This document shows, piece by piece, positions 47,144 through 60,500 of a stretch of 64,000 bases of DNA. Below the pieces are notes generated by a model. It made no database searches. It was given only the letters and a program-made list of their open reading frames with translations, and was not told the DNA's origin. Positions within the stretch are counted from its first letter, which is position 1; every line of letters starts with the position of its first letter. Made by a program: the position numbers and the translations under genes. This DNA comes from Lachnospiraceae bacterium (GTDB taxonomy: Bacteria; Bacillota; Clostridia; Lachnospirales; Lachnospiraceae): positions 1 to 64,000 of the forward strand of contig SVEH01000006.1 in the NCBI GenBank assembly GCA_015057455.1, written 5' to 3'.

Positions 47144-47182
47144 AAGAGCTAGACACATATATCCCCTGTGTGTCTAGCTCTT
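47144..47182. terminator. Terminator of the giant surface protein operon
   Basis: AAGAGCTAGACACA (47144-47157) pairs perfectly with 47169-47182. A second small hairpin GGCAG/CTGCC follows at 47183-47197. Lies 55 bp past the stop codon at 47237. Confidence 0.8.
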
Positions 47183-47236
47183 GGCAGCGCTACTGCCTAT
47201 TTAGATTCGCCAGGTCTACCCCCGACTCATCTAATA

Positions 47237-50200
47237 TTAATGTTCATCAAATGCTGTACAGTATCTAACTGTTAACTCTGTACATATTTTAACCTCTCCA
47301 TATTCTACATGAATATATACTTCTGAATCATCCTTCTCTGTACCTACATAAGTAATAATTTCATTTGGTAATATAACCTCTTTTTCCTCGCCAGGTATAA
47401 GTTCAAATATTTCAGATATTCTACCTGATAATGGATTATCTGTTGAACCTACCCATACTTTTATAACCTCATCATCTCCCGCAACTCCTAAATCACCAAC
47501 GCTTCCTATGCTTAGAAGAATCTTCTCTGCTTTATAATTTCCAACATCTCCTTCTGCTCCATATACATAAATAGTTGATTTTTCTTTTAACGATGAAATG
47601 TCAATCCACTTAGCCCAATATTCCTTATCTCCCGTCTCTTGTTGTGTAATATCGTATACAACATTGCCCATTAAACTTTCGTTGTCATACCATCCACCAA
47701 AAGCCATAAGCACTGACTCATCGCCGTACACTATATCTGCCGCAGTTGGAAGCACTGCTCCTCTTCCATATACATACTTAGTTACATTTTTGCCTGTTGC
47801 AATAACACCGCCATTAGGATGTAATGTTACCTTATAAGCATCTGCAACCCATTTAGCATAGAACCATTTTTCACCTTTGGCATTTTCATCAATCTTTGTA
47901 ACTGGATCACCTGTGAAACTTGAATTAGTGTACCAACCTACAAACTCAAAGTTTTCTCTTGTCATATCTTCTGCTTTAGGCAACCATGCTCCTTCACCTT
48001 CATAATATGATGTTACATTTTTATTTGGAGCAATAGTTCCTCCATTTGCATTTAAATGAACCTTATATTGGTTCTTTATCCATTTTGCCCAATATTCTTT
48101 ATTACCTCTCTCTGAACCAGAAATTTCATAATATCTTGTTCCTGTGCAATCCATATTATCATACCATCCAGCAAATGTGTAACATTGTCTTTGTATAGAC
48201 TCTGCACCTGGTAGACCTATACCTATTCCTCCAATATATTCCTTCACATCTGCATCTGCAGCTAATATTCCTCCATTTGGATGCAATGTTACTGAATAGC
48301 TTCCATTTACCACACACTCTAAAGATGGACTTTTTAATGTAGCAAGATAATCAGCTCCATATCTAAATACTGCTGCATCTTCCATCTTCTCACTTACTGT
48401 CTCCCCATTAGTATATATTGTTGCCACACCGTTAGTTACACATTCTTTTGGTATTTTATCAATGTCTACTAATGCATACATTATAATGGTATACTTTACT
48501 GCTGCTAAATTATCACTTGAAATATTAAATTCCACAAATGAATCATCATCATTAAATTCGTAATAAACACCACTATTAGCTGTTACTAAACTTTTTAGAA
48601 TAGTTAACTCTTTAGGAATATAATCTACTAAGTTAATTCCTGAACCTATTTTTTCTATTACCATATGAACAATTTCTTCAAATGCTTCTTCTACTCCATA
48701 ATAGTCATATCCATTATTAAATAATGAAGCACCTACACTATTTGTACTTGTACTGCTCATACTTCCACTTCTATTTAACTGCTGTTTTTCCTTATTCTCA
48801 GTAGTATTAAGATACATCCACAATCCTCTATCATTATATGAAGCTATATTTCCCAATACTTTTACTGTATTGTCATCTGCATCATATGGAATAGACATAA
48901 TTTTTGAATTGCTAATTCTACTAAGTAGTTTTTCACTTTCACTGACTATATTAGCATATGGTGTTCCATCAGAAACAATCTCTGTTCCATCATATCCATC
49001 AGTTAATACTACAACGGTCTTATGATCAACACCATCTTTTTCATATTTCTCTAAATATTTTGTTGCTTCTTTAATTCCCTTTGCCACATCTGTTTTACCA
49101 GAAGTTTTTAATTCATCTAATTGTTTTAAAAATTCATCAATATTTTTATTATTAACTAAATCTATTGTTTGAACTGAATCAGATGAAAATCCAACTACAC
49201 CTATTCTCACATCCAATGCACATACTTTTAATAATAATTTTGCAAATGATTTCGCCTCATCTATTGTTTTGTTGAATTTATCTTCATTATTCATACTTTC
49301 AGCTAAGTCAATTGCTAACACAACATCCATTGTATCTCCAGTGTAGCCTGATTTAAAATAAAACAAACCTTTATCTGTCATATCTATATCAAATATAATT
49401 CTAGCATACGGGTTACCTTCTTCATTATATGCCCCAGTCCACTCAGCGGTTTTTGATATTTCAATAGTAGGCTCTATATATCCTGGCCCCTTAGCCCAAA
49501 CTGCCCACAATTCAAAATCCCCGGTTTGCTCTGGACCTATACTAAATATAGGACTACCTAACAACATCGGATTATCCTTCCATCCAACAATAGCAAATCC
49601 ATCATTTCTTGTTACATCATTTGGTCCTGGAAGCATTAATCCTTCACCCTCAATATATTCATATATATATTTGCCATTTTTAAAGTTACCACCATTAGCG
49701 TGAAGTATTACCTTATATCTTTTTCTTAAATCTAGTTTTAACTTTGGTGATATTATTTGAGCTATAAAATTATCTCCATATTGGAATATTGCGCTAGCAT
49801 TTTCATTACCATCGCCTTTAACTGTGCCTCCATTAGTAAATATTGTCATCTGCTTCTGTTCTTCTGAATCATCAACGGTTTGACTCAAATCTAGAACAGT
49901 AACAAAACTTACCCTATATTTTCTATTATCTATAACATCTGATGTCCAAATAAACTTAATAGTATGTAAATCATCCTCAAATGTATGAGTAACTCCTGCA
50001 CCTTTATTAATAGTGTCTTGAATAATAGAATATTCCTTAGGAATATAATCTGTAACTGTCATATAACTATCTTCTTCAAGATTAACTTCTCTCATATCTA
50101 CATCAAAAGTAATTAATGTATATGGATTACCTTTTTCATCTTTTTCTTTACCTTGATATGTAGTCCATTGTGCATACTTTTGAATTGTTATCAAATCTTC

Positions 50201-51538
50201 TGGTCTTGGAGTTGGGGTTGGTACTGGTGTTGGAGTTGGCTTATCATCCTCTTTCTCTATCTGTGGAATATACACAATAGGACTCTTTAAATTAATAGAA
50301 TTATCTCCAGCATATGAAAAATATGCACTTCCTAAAGAGTTAGCTGTAACATCAACCGTTACACCATTTGTATTAACAGGTTCTTTTGCTGACCTTTGAT
50401 TCTCACTTAGTTTACTTAAATCTATTTTAACTACAAAAGAAAACCTATATAATTTATCAACTATATCATTAGTTCCCCAACTATAAGTAATCTTCTTGTC
50501 ACCATCATCTCTTTGGATGGTAACATTAGCATCATTACTTTCAAATGAATCCTCCATTAAAACCATTGATTCAGGTAATATATCTACAAGTTTATTGCTT
50601 TCTATATCTTGTGCTAACAATGCTGCTATTTTATCAAAAACCCCTTGTAAATCGTCTTGCCCCTTATTATCTTTTACACTTGCTGAATAGAAATACTTCT
50701 CTCCATATTCATTAGTAGAAGCAATTTCTTCAAGCAAATTATTAGCTTTTGTATTCTCTAGGTCATAGCCTATTGTATACCATATAGCATCTGGAATTAA
50801 GTTCTTTGCATACTCTGCCTGTAAACTAGTACCTATATATCCATCTGTACTTTCCATTTCATCTGACTCTTGTCCTGAGTAGAATACATTTGGTTCTCCA
50901 TCTGTTAATATAACCATTACCTTATTAGCTGCATTACTAGCTTTTAATTGTCTCTGACCTGCAATAATTGCACCTTGAATATCTGTTAAAGAACCTAAAT
51001 CCTTATTACTTAAGCTAGTAATAGCATCTAGTATATCTTGCTTAGAGTCTTTAAATGTACCAAGAACTTCAACTTTCGTATCAAATCTTATAACTGACAA
51101 TCTTATATTACTACCTTGTTCCATAAGTTTAGTAACAAATGTCATGGCTGCAGCCTTTTCTTTATCAAACTTATTACCCTTCATACTACTAGAAGTATCC
51201 AACATAAGTACAACATCTGTACTTTTTGTGTTTTCCGTATAGTTTAATACTTTATCGTTGGCGCCACTAGCATCAAGCCTAAATTGGATTTTAGCATAAG
51301 GATTCCCTTGTTCGTCACGTTCCCTACCATTATATGTAGTAAATTCTACATTTTTCTTAAGAATTACACCATCGCCTTTACCTTCCACTTCTGGCATGGA
51401 TACAAGGGCTCCCACTTTATTATCTAATGGTACACGTTCTATAGAATCACATATCTTAGTTGATAAAACCATTAATACAAAAAGTGTAATCATTGTTACT
51501 ATTAATCGTTCACATCTACGTTTAATTTCATGATTCAT
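47237..51538 (-). CDS. Large surface protein: vWA domains, beta-sandwich units, InlB B-repeats
   Basis: 1433 residues. Signal helix (about 12-32). Unit A (about 57-423) begins TTYNGRERDEQGNPYAKI and holds a vWA domain with intact MIDAS DTSSS, TDIQGAI, TDG. A Pro/Thr linker follows. Unit B (about 449-600) has the same frame but no vWA. Then an InlB-type B-repeat, unit C (about 690-1073) with a vWA whose MIDAS reads DLAES, three more B-repeats (each about 78 residues, ending KEYWAKW), and a C-terminal domain (about 1313-1433) ending CTAFDEH that is shared with the two neighbours. No sortase motif or C-terminal helix. ATG 51538 is preferred to GTG 51547 (GAGGTGA upstream). It follows the 3794-residue gene by 52 bp. 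Confidence 0.85.
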   Translation of the reverse strand: MNHEIKRRCERLIVTMITLFVLMVLSTKICDSIERVPLDNKVGALVSMPEVEGKGDGVILKKNVEFTTYNGRERDEQGNPYAKIQFRLDASGANDKVLNYTENTKSTDVVLMLDTSSSMKGNKFDKEKAAAMTFVTKLMEQGSNIRLSVIRFDTKVEVLGTFKDSKQDILDAITSLSNKDLGSLTDIQGAIIAGQRQLKASNAANKVMVILTDGEPNVFYSGQESDEMESTDGYIGTSLQAEYAKNLIPDAIWYTIGYDLENTKANNLLEEIASTNEYGEKYFYSASVKDNKGQDDLQGVFDKIAALLAQDIESNKLVDILPESMVLMEDSFESNDANVTIQRDDGDKKITYSWGTNDIVDKLYRFSFVVKIDLSKLSENQRSAKEPVNTNGVTVDVTANSLGSAYFSYAGDNSINLKSPIVYIPQIEKEDDKPTPTPVPTPTPRPEDLITIQKYAQWTTYQGKEKDEKGNPYTLITFDVDMREVNLEEDSYMTVTDYIPKEYSIIQDTINKGAGVTHTFEDDLHTIKFIWTSDVIDNRKYRVSFVTVLDLSQTVDDSEEQKQMTIFTNGGTVKGDGNENASAIFQYGDNFIAQIISPKLKLDLRKRYKVILHANGGNFKNGKYIYEYIEGEGLMLPGPNDVTRNDGFAIVGWKDNPMLLGSPIFSIGPEQTGDFELWAVWAKGPGYIEPTIEISKTAEWTGAYNEEGNPYARIIFDIDMTDKGLFYFKSGYTGDTMDVVLAIDLAESMNNEDKFNKTIDEAKSFAKLLLKVCALDVRIGVVGFSSDSVQTIDLVNNKNIDEFLKQLDELKTSGKTDVAKGIKEATKYLEKYEKDGVDHKTVVVLTDGYDGTEIVSDGTPYANIVSESEKLLSRISNSKIMSIPYDADDNTVKVLGNIASYNDRGLWMYLNTTENKEKQQLNRSGSMSSTSTNSVGASLFNNGYDYYGVEEAFEEIVHMVIEKIGSGINLVDYIPKELTILKSLVTANSGVYYEFNDDDSFVEFNISSDNLAAVKYTIIMYALVDIDKIPKECVTNGVATIYTNGETVSEKMEDAAVFRYGADYLATLKSPSLECVVNGSYSVTLHPNGGILAADADVKEYIGGIGIGLPGAESIQRQCYTFAGWYDNMDCTGTRYYEISGSERGNKEYWAKWIKNQYKVHLNANGGTIAPNKNVTSYYEGEGAWLPKAEDMTRENFEFVGWYTNSSFTGDPVTKIDENAKGEKWFYAKWVADAYKVTLHPNGGVIATGKNVTKYVYGRGAVLPTAADIVYGDESVLMAFGGWYDNESLMGNVVYDITQQETGDKEYWAKWIDISSLKEKSTIYVYGAEGDVGNYKAEKILLSIGSVGDLGVAGDDEVIKVWVGSTDNPLSGRISEIFELIPGEEKEVILPNEIITYVGTEKDDSEVYIHVEYGEVKICTELTVRYCTAFDEH

Positions 51539-51590
51539 AACTCTCACCTCACACTAAATATATCCCCTTTTAATTTAATATGAAAGTGTT

Positions 51591-54500
51591 TTAATATTCC
51601 TCAAATGCTGCACATGCTCTTACTCTAATCTGTACCGTTCTTTGAACTGTACCATACATTATATGAAGATATACAAAGTAGTCATTCTTACTTACCGCAA
51701 CCTCTTCTATTATCTCATCTGGCAACTTAAACCTTGCCTCTTCAAAAGCACCAAACTCCTGTGCTGGACAAATTCTTTTACTTGTTTTACTTCTTCCCCT
51801 TGTTACATATGCAGTTATCCTATCTGTAACGCCCTCATTTACACAAGCAACTATATCACTTGCCTTGTAAGTTTCTTTAGTTATTTCATCATATCCAACT
51901 GCTATATATACCCTTTCTTGATCAAACTCTAATGTTATTGTTATAACTTCCCATTTTGCCCAGAACTCTTTTGGTCCACTATCTGTTGGTTTGATTTCTG
52001 TCACAGGCGTTCCTGTTAAGCCTTCATTGTCATACCATCCTGCAAAATCATAACCATCTCTACTAATATCCTCACCAGTTGGAAGCTTTGTTCCTATGCT
52101 ATATGTATATTTAGTTATCTCTCCCATTCCATCTGGTTCATAAATACCTTGATTTGGATGAAGTATAATCGGATAATCCTTTGGTTCCCATTTTGCCCAA
52201 TATTCCTTATCATCTTTCTCTGTTGGTGGAATACTCACAACTGGTGTTCCTGTGAGATCTTGATTGTCATACCATCCTACAAAATCATAATGTTCCTTAG
52301 TAATATCTGCACCTGTTGGTAGCATAGTACCTACACCTTCTCTATAGAATGTTACTTCTTTTCCAGGCATAAATACACCGCCATTTGGATGTAATGTAAC
52401 CTTATGATATAATCTTAGTTCTAACTTAGGACTTTCAAGTTCTATCTTTCCATTTTTACCATATGTTACATATGAACTTCCTAAAGAATCCTTGTTAACA
52501 TCAATAGTTGTACCATTAGTATAAATGTAATCATTGTTTAATCTTACATCATCACTTATTCTGTCCATAAATAATTTTGTTGTAAATGTAAATGTATACA
52601 CCTTTTCCTCTACATCTTGAACTGGGAATACAAATTGTACTGTATTACCACTAATCTTTGTTATTACTTTATTGTCACTTTTTACAATAGAGCTCTTGAA
52701 AATACCAAATTCTTCTGGAATTTTATCTACAAGTCTTATAGCAACAGTTCCAGTTAAATCTTGAAGAATATCCTCTATCATAAATGTAATTACTTCATCT
52801 GTATCCTGTTCATCACGAATTATTAAATCATCATCTTCTCTACCTGCATTAATAGTTATTTTTCTCTCATTTGGTTGTTCAACTGAAGATAATGATAGCT
52901 CCCTTGGTGCAACATCAGCCATATAGAACATTCTCTCTCCACTGTTATCTATAGATGCTAAGTTATGCATAAGTATAGTGCTTCTAGCTTCTGTATGTTC
53001 ATCTAAACGTTTTAAGCCCATTCCTACAGAAATAATTGCTAGTCCTTCTATTTCATTCTTAGCGTACTCTGCTTGATCAACAGTTTGAGTATTAATCTTC
53101 TCATGGATTTCTTCACTAATTTCTCCAGTAACATTAATTCCTGTAAACATATTAATAACATCACTGCTATTATCGTTTGCACAGTTAGCAACATTACCTT
53201 CACCATTAGAAAATACAATTATAACCTTCTTATCAGCTTCACTATAGTTTACTAACTGCCTTTGCGCCCATATAATAGCACCTTGTATATCACGCTTGCT
53301 ACTTATTACTCCATCTGAATACATATCATTCAGTGTATTATATCCTTGACTCATTTTATTAGTAATTGTGTCAAGCTTTCCTGAAGAATTATCTTCAAAG
53401 GTAGTACATTCATATACAGATTCTGCAAACATACCTACCGCAATACGAGTATTAGCATTTTGTATCATAAGGTTCTGTGCAAATGTATTAGCTGCAGTTA
53501 ATGCCTCACTCATATATCCTTGATCCCATACAGCTTTACTTGAATCAACTAATAATACTACGTCAGTTGTAATGTCTGATGTTGAATAATAACTTTCTCT
53601 ATCTGCTTTTGTCAAATCAACTTCAAAGCTTATCTGCGTATATGGATTTCCTTGCGCATCTGCCTCTCCACCGCCAAAAGATGTCCACTCTGCAGTCTTC
53701 TTAACTTTAATTACACTTAGTTCTTTCCATTTTGCCCAATATTCCTTATCTCCTGTTGAATCTGCTGGTATATGAGTTATTGGTGTACCAATACACTCTT
53801 CATTATCAAACCAACCAACAAAAGCATATTCATTTTTTATAATATCATCTGCTGTTGGTAAGAATGTAATTATTCCTCTTTTATACTCTGTAACATCCTT
53901 TCCTGCTAAAATTGTTCCTCCATTAGTATGTAATGTTACATTGTATTTGAAATCTAGTACAAGTGATGGACTCTCTAGCTCAATCTTTTCCTTACCATAC
54001 TGAAGATATGAACTACCTAACGAGTCTAGTCTAGAGTCTATTGTGCTACCATTTGTATATATTTTTTCACAATTGTTATATATATCTTCAGATATATAGT
54101 CTGAGACTAATTTTGTAACAAATCTAAATGTATATACTTTATTCTCAACTTTATCATAATCAAATGTATATACTATTCTATCCTCTGATATATCACATTG
54201 TACTCCAAGATCTGAACTAAACAATGTCTCTTCTAATAACTGGAACTCTGGTGGAATAAAGTCAACTAACCTAATATTAAGCATACTTTCTATCTCGAAA
54301 GATAGACTACCCATAGCTTCTATTAAGTCTACAACTTCACCTTCAATCTCATCATCTTCTTCCTTACCAGATTGTATAGTTATACTCTGAGCTGATATAC
54401 TTTCTGGAAGAAGTTTTTCTGTTTTACAATCATAGAAATTCTTCTTACCATTTGCACCAACTGTAGCAATACTCTTTAACAACTGAGTACATCTTTCAAT

Positions 54501-57500
54501 TGAATCTCCCGTCAAATCATCAAGATTCACACTTACTGATATTATTTCTAGGCCTTCAATATGCTCCTTAGCATATTTAGCTTGAGCATCTGCCAAAGCT
54601 ATTAATTCCTCTAGTACCTCATCTGTCCAATCACTTGATACATTTTGAATATAATCAAGTTCTTCTATCAATTCTTGACTAGCAGGTATAACATCTTCTC
54701 CAGTATACTTATTACCGTTCCATACAGATGGCTCACCATCTGACATTAATATAATAACCTTTTTATCAGCTGTACTATACTCAGTGAATTGTCTTTGTGC
54801 CCAAATTAATGCCCCTTGCATATCTGTTCCTGCATATAGGCTGCCATCTCCATAATTATAATAGTTAAACATTGCATATGTGTTCAAGTCAATAGCATCA
54901 GCGTCCATACAAGCTGGTGTATTTAAACTAACACATTCTCTAACATTATTTCTAAATCCTGCAACAGCTATTCTTCTATTATCTTGAGTAAGAAATTCCT
55001 TTGCAAAATTAGAAACTGCTGTATATTGATAATATCCTTCTTGTAATTCCATACTACTAGAATAATCCATCAAAATACAAACATCTACACTAGTATTCTC
55101 CTTAGCCATTTCGTCTAAATCCATACTAGTCAAATCTACATTGAACTCTATTTGGGCATATGGATTACCCTCTGCATCAGTAGTTTTTCCATCAACACTA
55201 GCCCATGTAGCTGTCTTAGTTACTTTAGTATTCTTTTCTTTCCATTTTGCCCAGAACTCTTTATCTCCCTCATCACTTTCTGTAATTTCTGTAATAGGGT
55301 CTCCTAAAAGTTCTTCATTATCAAACCAACCAATAAATTCAAATCCAGTTTTATGTATATCATCATTTGTTGGTAGTTTTATCCCAACTCCTTTAAGATA
55401 TTTTGTTACCTCTTTTCCCTCTTCAAACACACCACCATTAGTATGAAGAATAACATTAAACATTGTATCTAGTAATAATTTAGGACTTTCTAACTCTATT
55501 TTCTTTCCTCCATAGGTAAAATATGCACTACCTAATGAATCTTTTGTAACGTCCACTGTTGTACCATTTGTATAAATATAATCATTATTATTAAGTATAT
55601 CATCTGGTATACGCTGTAAAATCAATTTAGTATTAAACTTAAATGTATAGGTTTTACTTTCAATGTTATTTAAGTCAAATTTAAATACTAACCTATTATT
55701 TTCATATGTATATTGAATACTACTGTCACCAATCTCCAAACTATCCTCTACAAATTCATACTCCTCAGGGATTATATCAACTAATCTAAAACTAGTTAAA
55801 CCATTAATAGTATCCAATACATCCGCAAATGCATCTTCTATATCTTCAGCTTCACCCTCAATATCATCATCTTCTTCATTACCCGAATTAATTGTGATAC
55901 TATCAATACTAGCAGCTCTATCTTGGGCTGTACCTGTAGAAACCTCATAGAACATTTTTTCACCATCTGGACCAACTGTGCTCATTCTAGAAAATAAATC
56001 AACTGCACAATCATAATCTGCTTGCTCCAATCTGTCAATTTCTATGCCCATTGTAACAACACTTAAGCCCTCTATATGATTCTTTGCGTAATCCATTTGT
56101 TGATTTGTAACATCATCTATTGCATTATACACATAAGCCTCATCTTCATCGCTCAAGTCAAAATTTTCGTACCTATCCCACAAACTTAAAGCTTTCTCAT
56201 CTGTTAAATCTACAATATCATCTGTAGTTGTTTGAGCAAGTGTCAACCAACTAGGCATACCATCTGATAATAACATAATAACTTTATTATCAGCTTTACT
56301 ATAATTTATCAATTGTCTTTGTGCCCATACTATTGCTCCCTGCATATCAGTTCCGCTTTCTGGAGTAATATTTCCATAGTCATAATGCGTATCACCAATT
56401 AAATTATTTACATGATACTCCCAATTACTTTCAGGATCATTAAGACCTATAATTTCAGTTAAATTATGTTCAAATGCAGCAACAGCAAGTCTTCTAGTAT
56501 CAGACGGTTCATCTCCTAAAAATTCTTCTGCAAATTCCATAGCTGCCACAACTTCACTATCAAGTGCCCCTAAATTACGCATACTTTGAGAGAAATCTAA
56601 TAACAGAACCACATCTGTCGTTCCATGTTGTTGTTTTAAATTAACTACATCTGCTTCACTCAAATCAACTTTAAATTCAATCTCAGAATATAAATTTCCA
56701 TCTGAATCTGCTGATTGTCCATCATATTCTCCCCATTTAGCAGTTTTAGTAACACTAACTCTATCAATCATTGCTTGATAATCTAACAATAGCTTTGGAC
56801 TTTCTAAATCAATTCTACCGTTAGCGCCATATTCAAAATAAGAACTACCTAATGAAGATTTTGTTGTATAAAGCGTAGTACCATTAGAATAAATATATAC
56901 AGACTCTTTTTGTAATTCCATTGGTACCTTTGTAATATTAAGTGCTGTATAGAATTCTATTGTATATACTTTCTTTATAAAACTTACATTTGAAAAATCA
57001 AATATTATTCTATCCGTAGTAAAATCAACTTCTATATCATCATTATTCATTACAACTGTATCTTCTAAGATTATATATTCCTCTGGAATTAAATCTGTAA
57101 GCACAGCTTTTCCTAAACTTTGCTTTATTTCAACAATCTCAGTAAATACTTTGTCAATATCTCCTACAATATTTGCTGAAGTATTGTAAAATAATGGCTT
57201 ACCATCTTCTCCCAAACTAGCTAAATCTCTCATAAGAACTTCAGCCATAGTACTTTTTACATCCACGTCCAAATCAACACCTACAGTTGTAACCGTCATA
57301 TTTGGTAATTTTTCCTTAGCATATTCCATTTGTGCTAAAGTAACCATACATTCTGTATTTTCAGACATACTATTCATTTCAGTAAATTTCTTAGTTGCTG
57401 AATAATAATATGGGTCAGATGTATTCGCCTTTACAATATCATTTGCTACACTTTGTGGTGAGCTATTATATGGAACACCATCCGTTAAAATAAGCATATT

Positions 57501-60500
57501 TTGATTAACAGCATCCCTTGTAGCCAAAAATTCTCTTTGTCCTGCAATAATTGCATCTTGAATATCTGTTTCAGCAATAAGTAAATCACATACACCGTAT
57601 GTTTTGTCTAATTCCTCATACATTTCAAGAACTTTACCATACATTATCATTAATTGACGGTCTACTTCTCTTGCATCATTTGACTTCTCATCTTCAAAAT
57701 TAATTACCTCTTCTACAACACCACCAAATACCTTTATTGATATTCTTGCATTATTATTATTTGTCAAAATCTCTTTAATTGCATTTCTTGTAGCTTTAAC
57801 AGTTTCACTTAATTTATTCTCTCTCATACTAGAGCTACAATCTAGTAAAAACATAAAATCCATACTCTGAGCATTTGATGTAACTTTCTTAAATGAAGTT
57901 AGATCCACATTAGTCATGTCTATACTAAATGTAGTCTTAACATAAGGATTTCCATTACTATCAAATGTTTTTTCATTATAAGTTCCCCATCTAGCACTTT
58001 TATTAATCTTAATATTGCTACTATCCTCTATATCTGTGTCTGCAAAAGATACTTTTGGGCTCTCTAAATCAATCCTACTTCCTCCATCATATTCTATATA
58101 TGCACTTCCTGTAGAATCCTTTGTCACATCTATAGTGTCACCATTTGTATATATCTGTCCCTTACTACTTATAACAGATGCTGGCACCATACTTTTATTT
58201 AATTTTGTATTAAATTGTATAGTATAGACTTTTTTCTGTAATGTAATATTTGATAAGTCTATTAATAATTCTCCATTTCTGTAAACATACTCAATTTTCT
58301 CATCACTAGTAATAATAGAATCTTCCATTAAAGTATACTCTTTAGGGAATTTATCTATTATTTTAAAATTCTTCTCCTTACTAATCTTATCTATAATTGT
58401 TTCAAATACTGCACTAAGTTCATCTGTTTGAACATTATAAGTTCTTCTCTGTCCATTTTCATCTTTAGTTGCCAAAGCTGAAATGAATCGTGGTCCTAAA
58501 GGTCCATCAGTGCTATTAACCTCTACGCCCATTGTAATTATCTCTACTTCTGGAAGTGTATATAATAATTTCTCCTTTTGAGCTAATGCCATTGTTTCTA
58601 ATTGATTAATATTGCCATTATCATATTTTATATCTTCGTATTCTCCCGATGCTTGATAATAAAAATCATCTTTAATCTTTACAACATCGTCACCTGTATA
58701 TCCAACAAAATTAGCATCTGTTGGCCTTCCATCAGACAATATTACCATTAATTTATTCTCTGCTTTACTATACTGTGTAAACTGTCTTTGTCCCCAAATT
58801 ATAGCACCTTGTACATCTGTTGCCCCTATTAAAGCATCTGTACCATAATTCTTTTGTGATTCTATACACAATCCTATAACCTCTCCACACATAGATTCTA
58901 GCTCTGTGCAAATTCTTTCAGGGTCATTAGTATATGTATCATTAAAACCTACAACTCTTCTTATTTCTCCACCATATCCTGCTACCGCAACTCTTGCATT
59001 TTTGCATGTATTTAGAATTTCAGTTACAGCATTTTGTGTTTGTTTAACCACTGCTTGTAATTTTCCATCACTCATAGATTTACTAACATCAACCAAAAAT
59101 ACTATATCTGTTGCACCAGAGTGACTTATTACTGAGTTAAACGCTGTTAGATTTGTTTCTGTTAAATCTAATTTAAATGATGTAGTTACATAAGGATTTC
59201 CATTCTTATCTACTTTTCCACCTTTATATGTTCCCCATTTTGCATCTTTAACAAACCCTATATTACCTATAGAGCTATCTGGATTAAACATTATCCTTGG
59301 ACTTTCTAAATCAATTTTATTCTCACCATAAGCAAAATAAGCGCTTCCCAATGAATCAGTAGTTACATCAAGTGTTTTACCATTAGTATATATCTCTCCT
59401 CCATTTTCAATAATTTCACTTGGTACTTTATTTAAATTCAATACACTATAAAAGTCTATTACATATACCTTTTGTTCTAATTCACTTGGTTCAAATTCAC
59501 ACTCTAGCACATTCCTATCAGTATTAAAATACGATAAAATACTATCATCAACTGTTATTGTATCTTTTAAAACTGTATATGCATCTGGAACATAGTCAAC
59601 AAACACAATATCATCGTCTTTATCTTTTATCATAGCCACAATCTCACCTAATATAAAATTAGTAGTTGGTTGTGCTAATTTTATAGTTATAGAAGATGTA
59701 GTATATACATATGTATGATACTGTTGTAAATCTCCCCATATAGATTCAGTAGCCATTGACTCCAAGAAACTAGTAAACACCGTTTGTGTTACACCTGTAC
59801 CTATACCTACTGCATGAACACTTAAATTAGGAATAAGTTCCTTAGCATATTCCATTTGTCCTAATGCATATAATGAATACTCTGTTGGCTGTGTAGTAGT
59901 ACTTTTTGTATATAACTCATAGTACTCACTAAGTGCATAATTGTAATATTTACTATTAGTTTTAACAACATCATCACTTGTATCACCTGACACATATTCT
60001 GATGCCAATCTAGTAGTCATAAGTACAAATTCTTTTCTATCTGCTGTACTATTTTTAGTAAATTCTCTTTGTGCCCATAAAATTGCACTTTGAACATTAT
60101 TACCTATAACAACATTACTATAATACCCTTTATCAAAATCTTCATAATTTTTTAGTATTTGTGCATATGCCGCATCTATCTTGGCATTTATACTTGCTGC
60201 ATCATTGGCATAAGTATCCTTTAAGGATACAATTTGGTTTACGCTACCTGCATATCCAGCTATAGCTATTCTTATATTAGTTGAATTAAGTAGCATCGAT
60301 GAAACCATATTTTTTGTAGCTTCTATTACACTTGCTAGTTTATCTTGTCTCATATATGTTGATTGTTCAAATGCAATTACAACATCCATACTTTCTGCGC
60401 ATCCTTTAGCAGACTTCACCGCATCTAAATCTGCATTAGTCATATCTATTGTTACAGATGTTTTTACATATGGATTTCCTTTATCATCTGTTAATGATCC

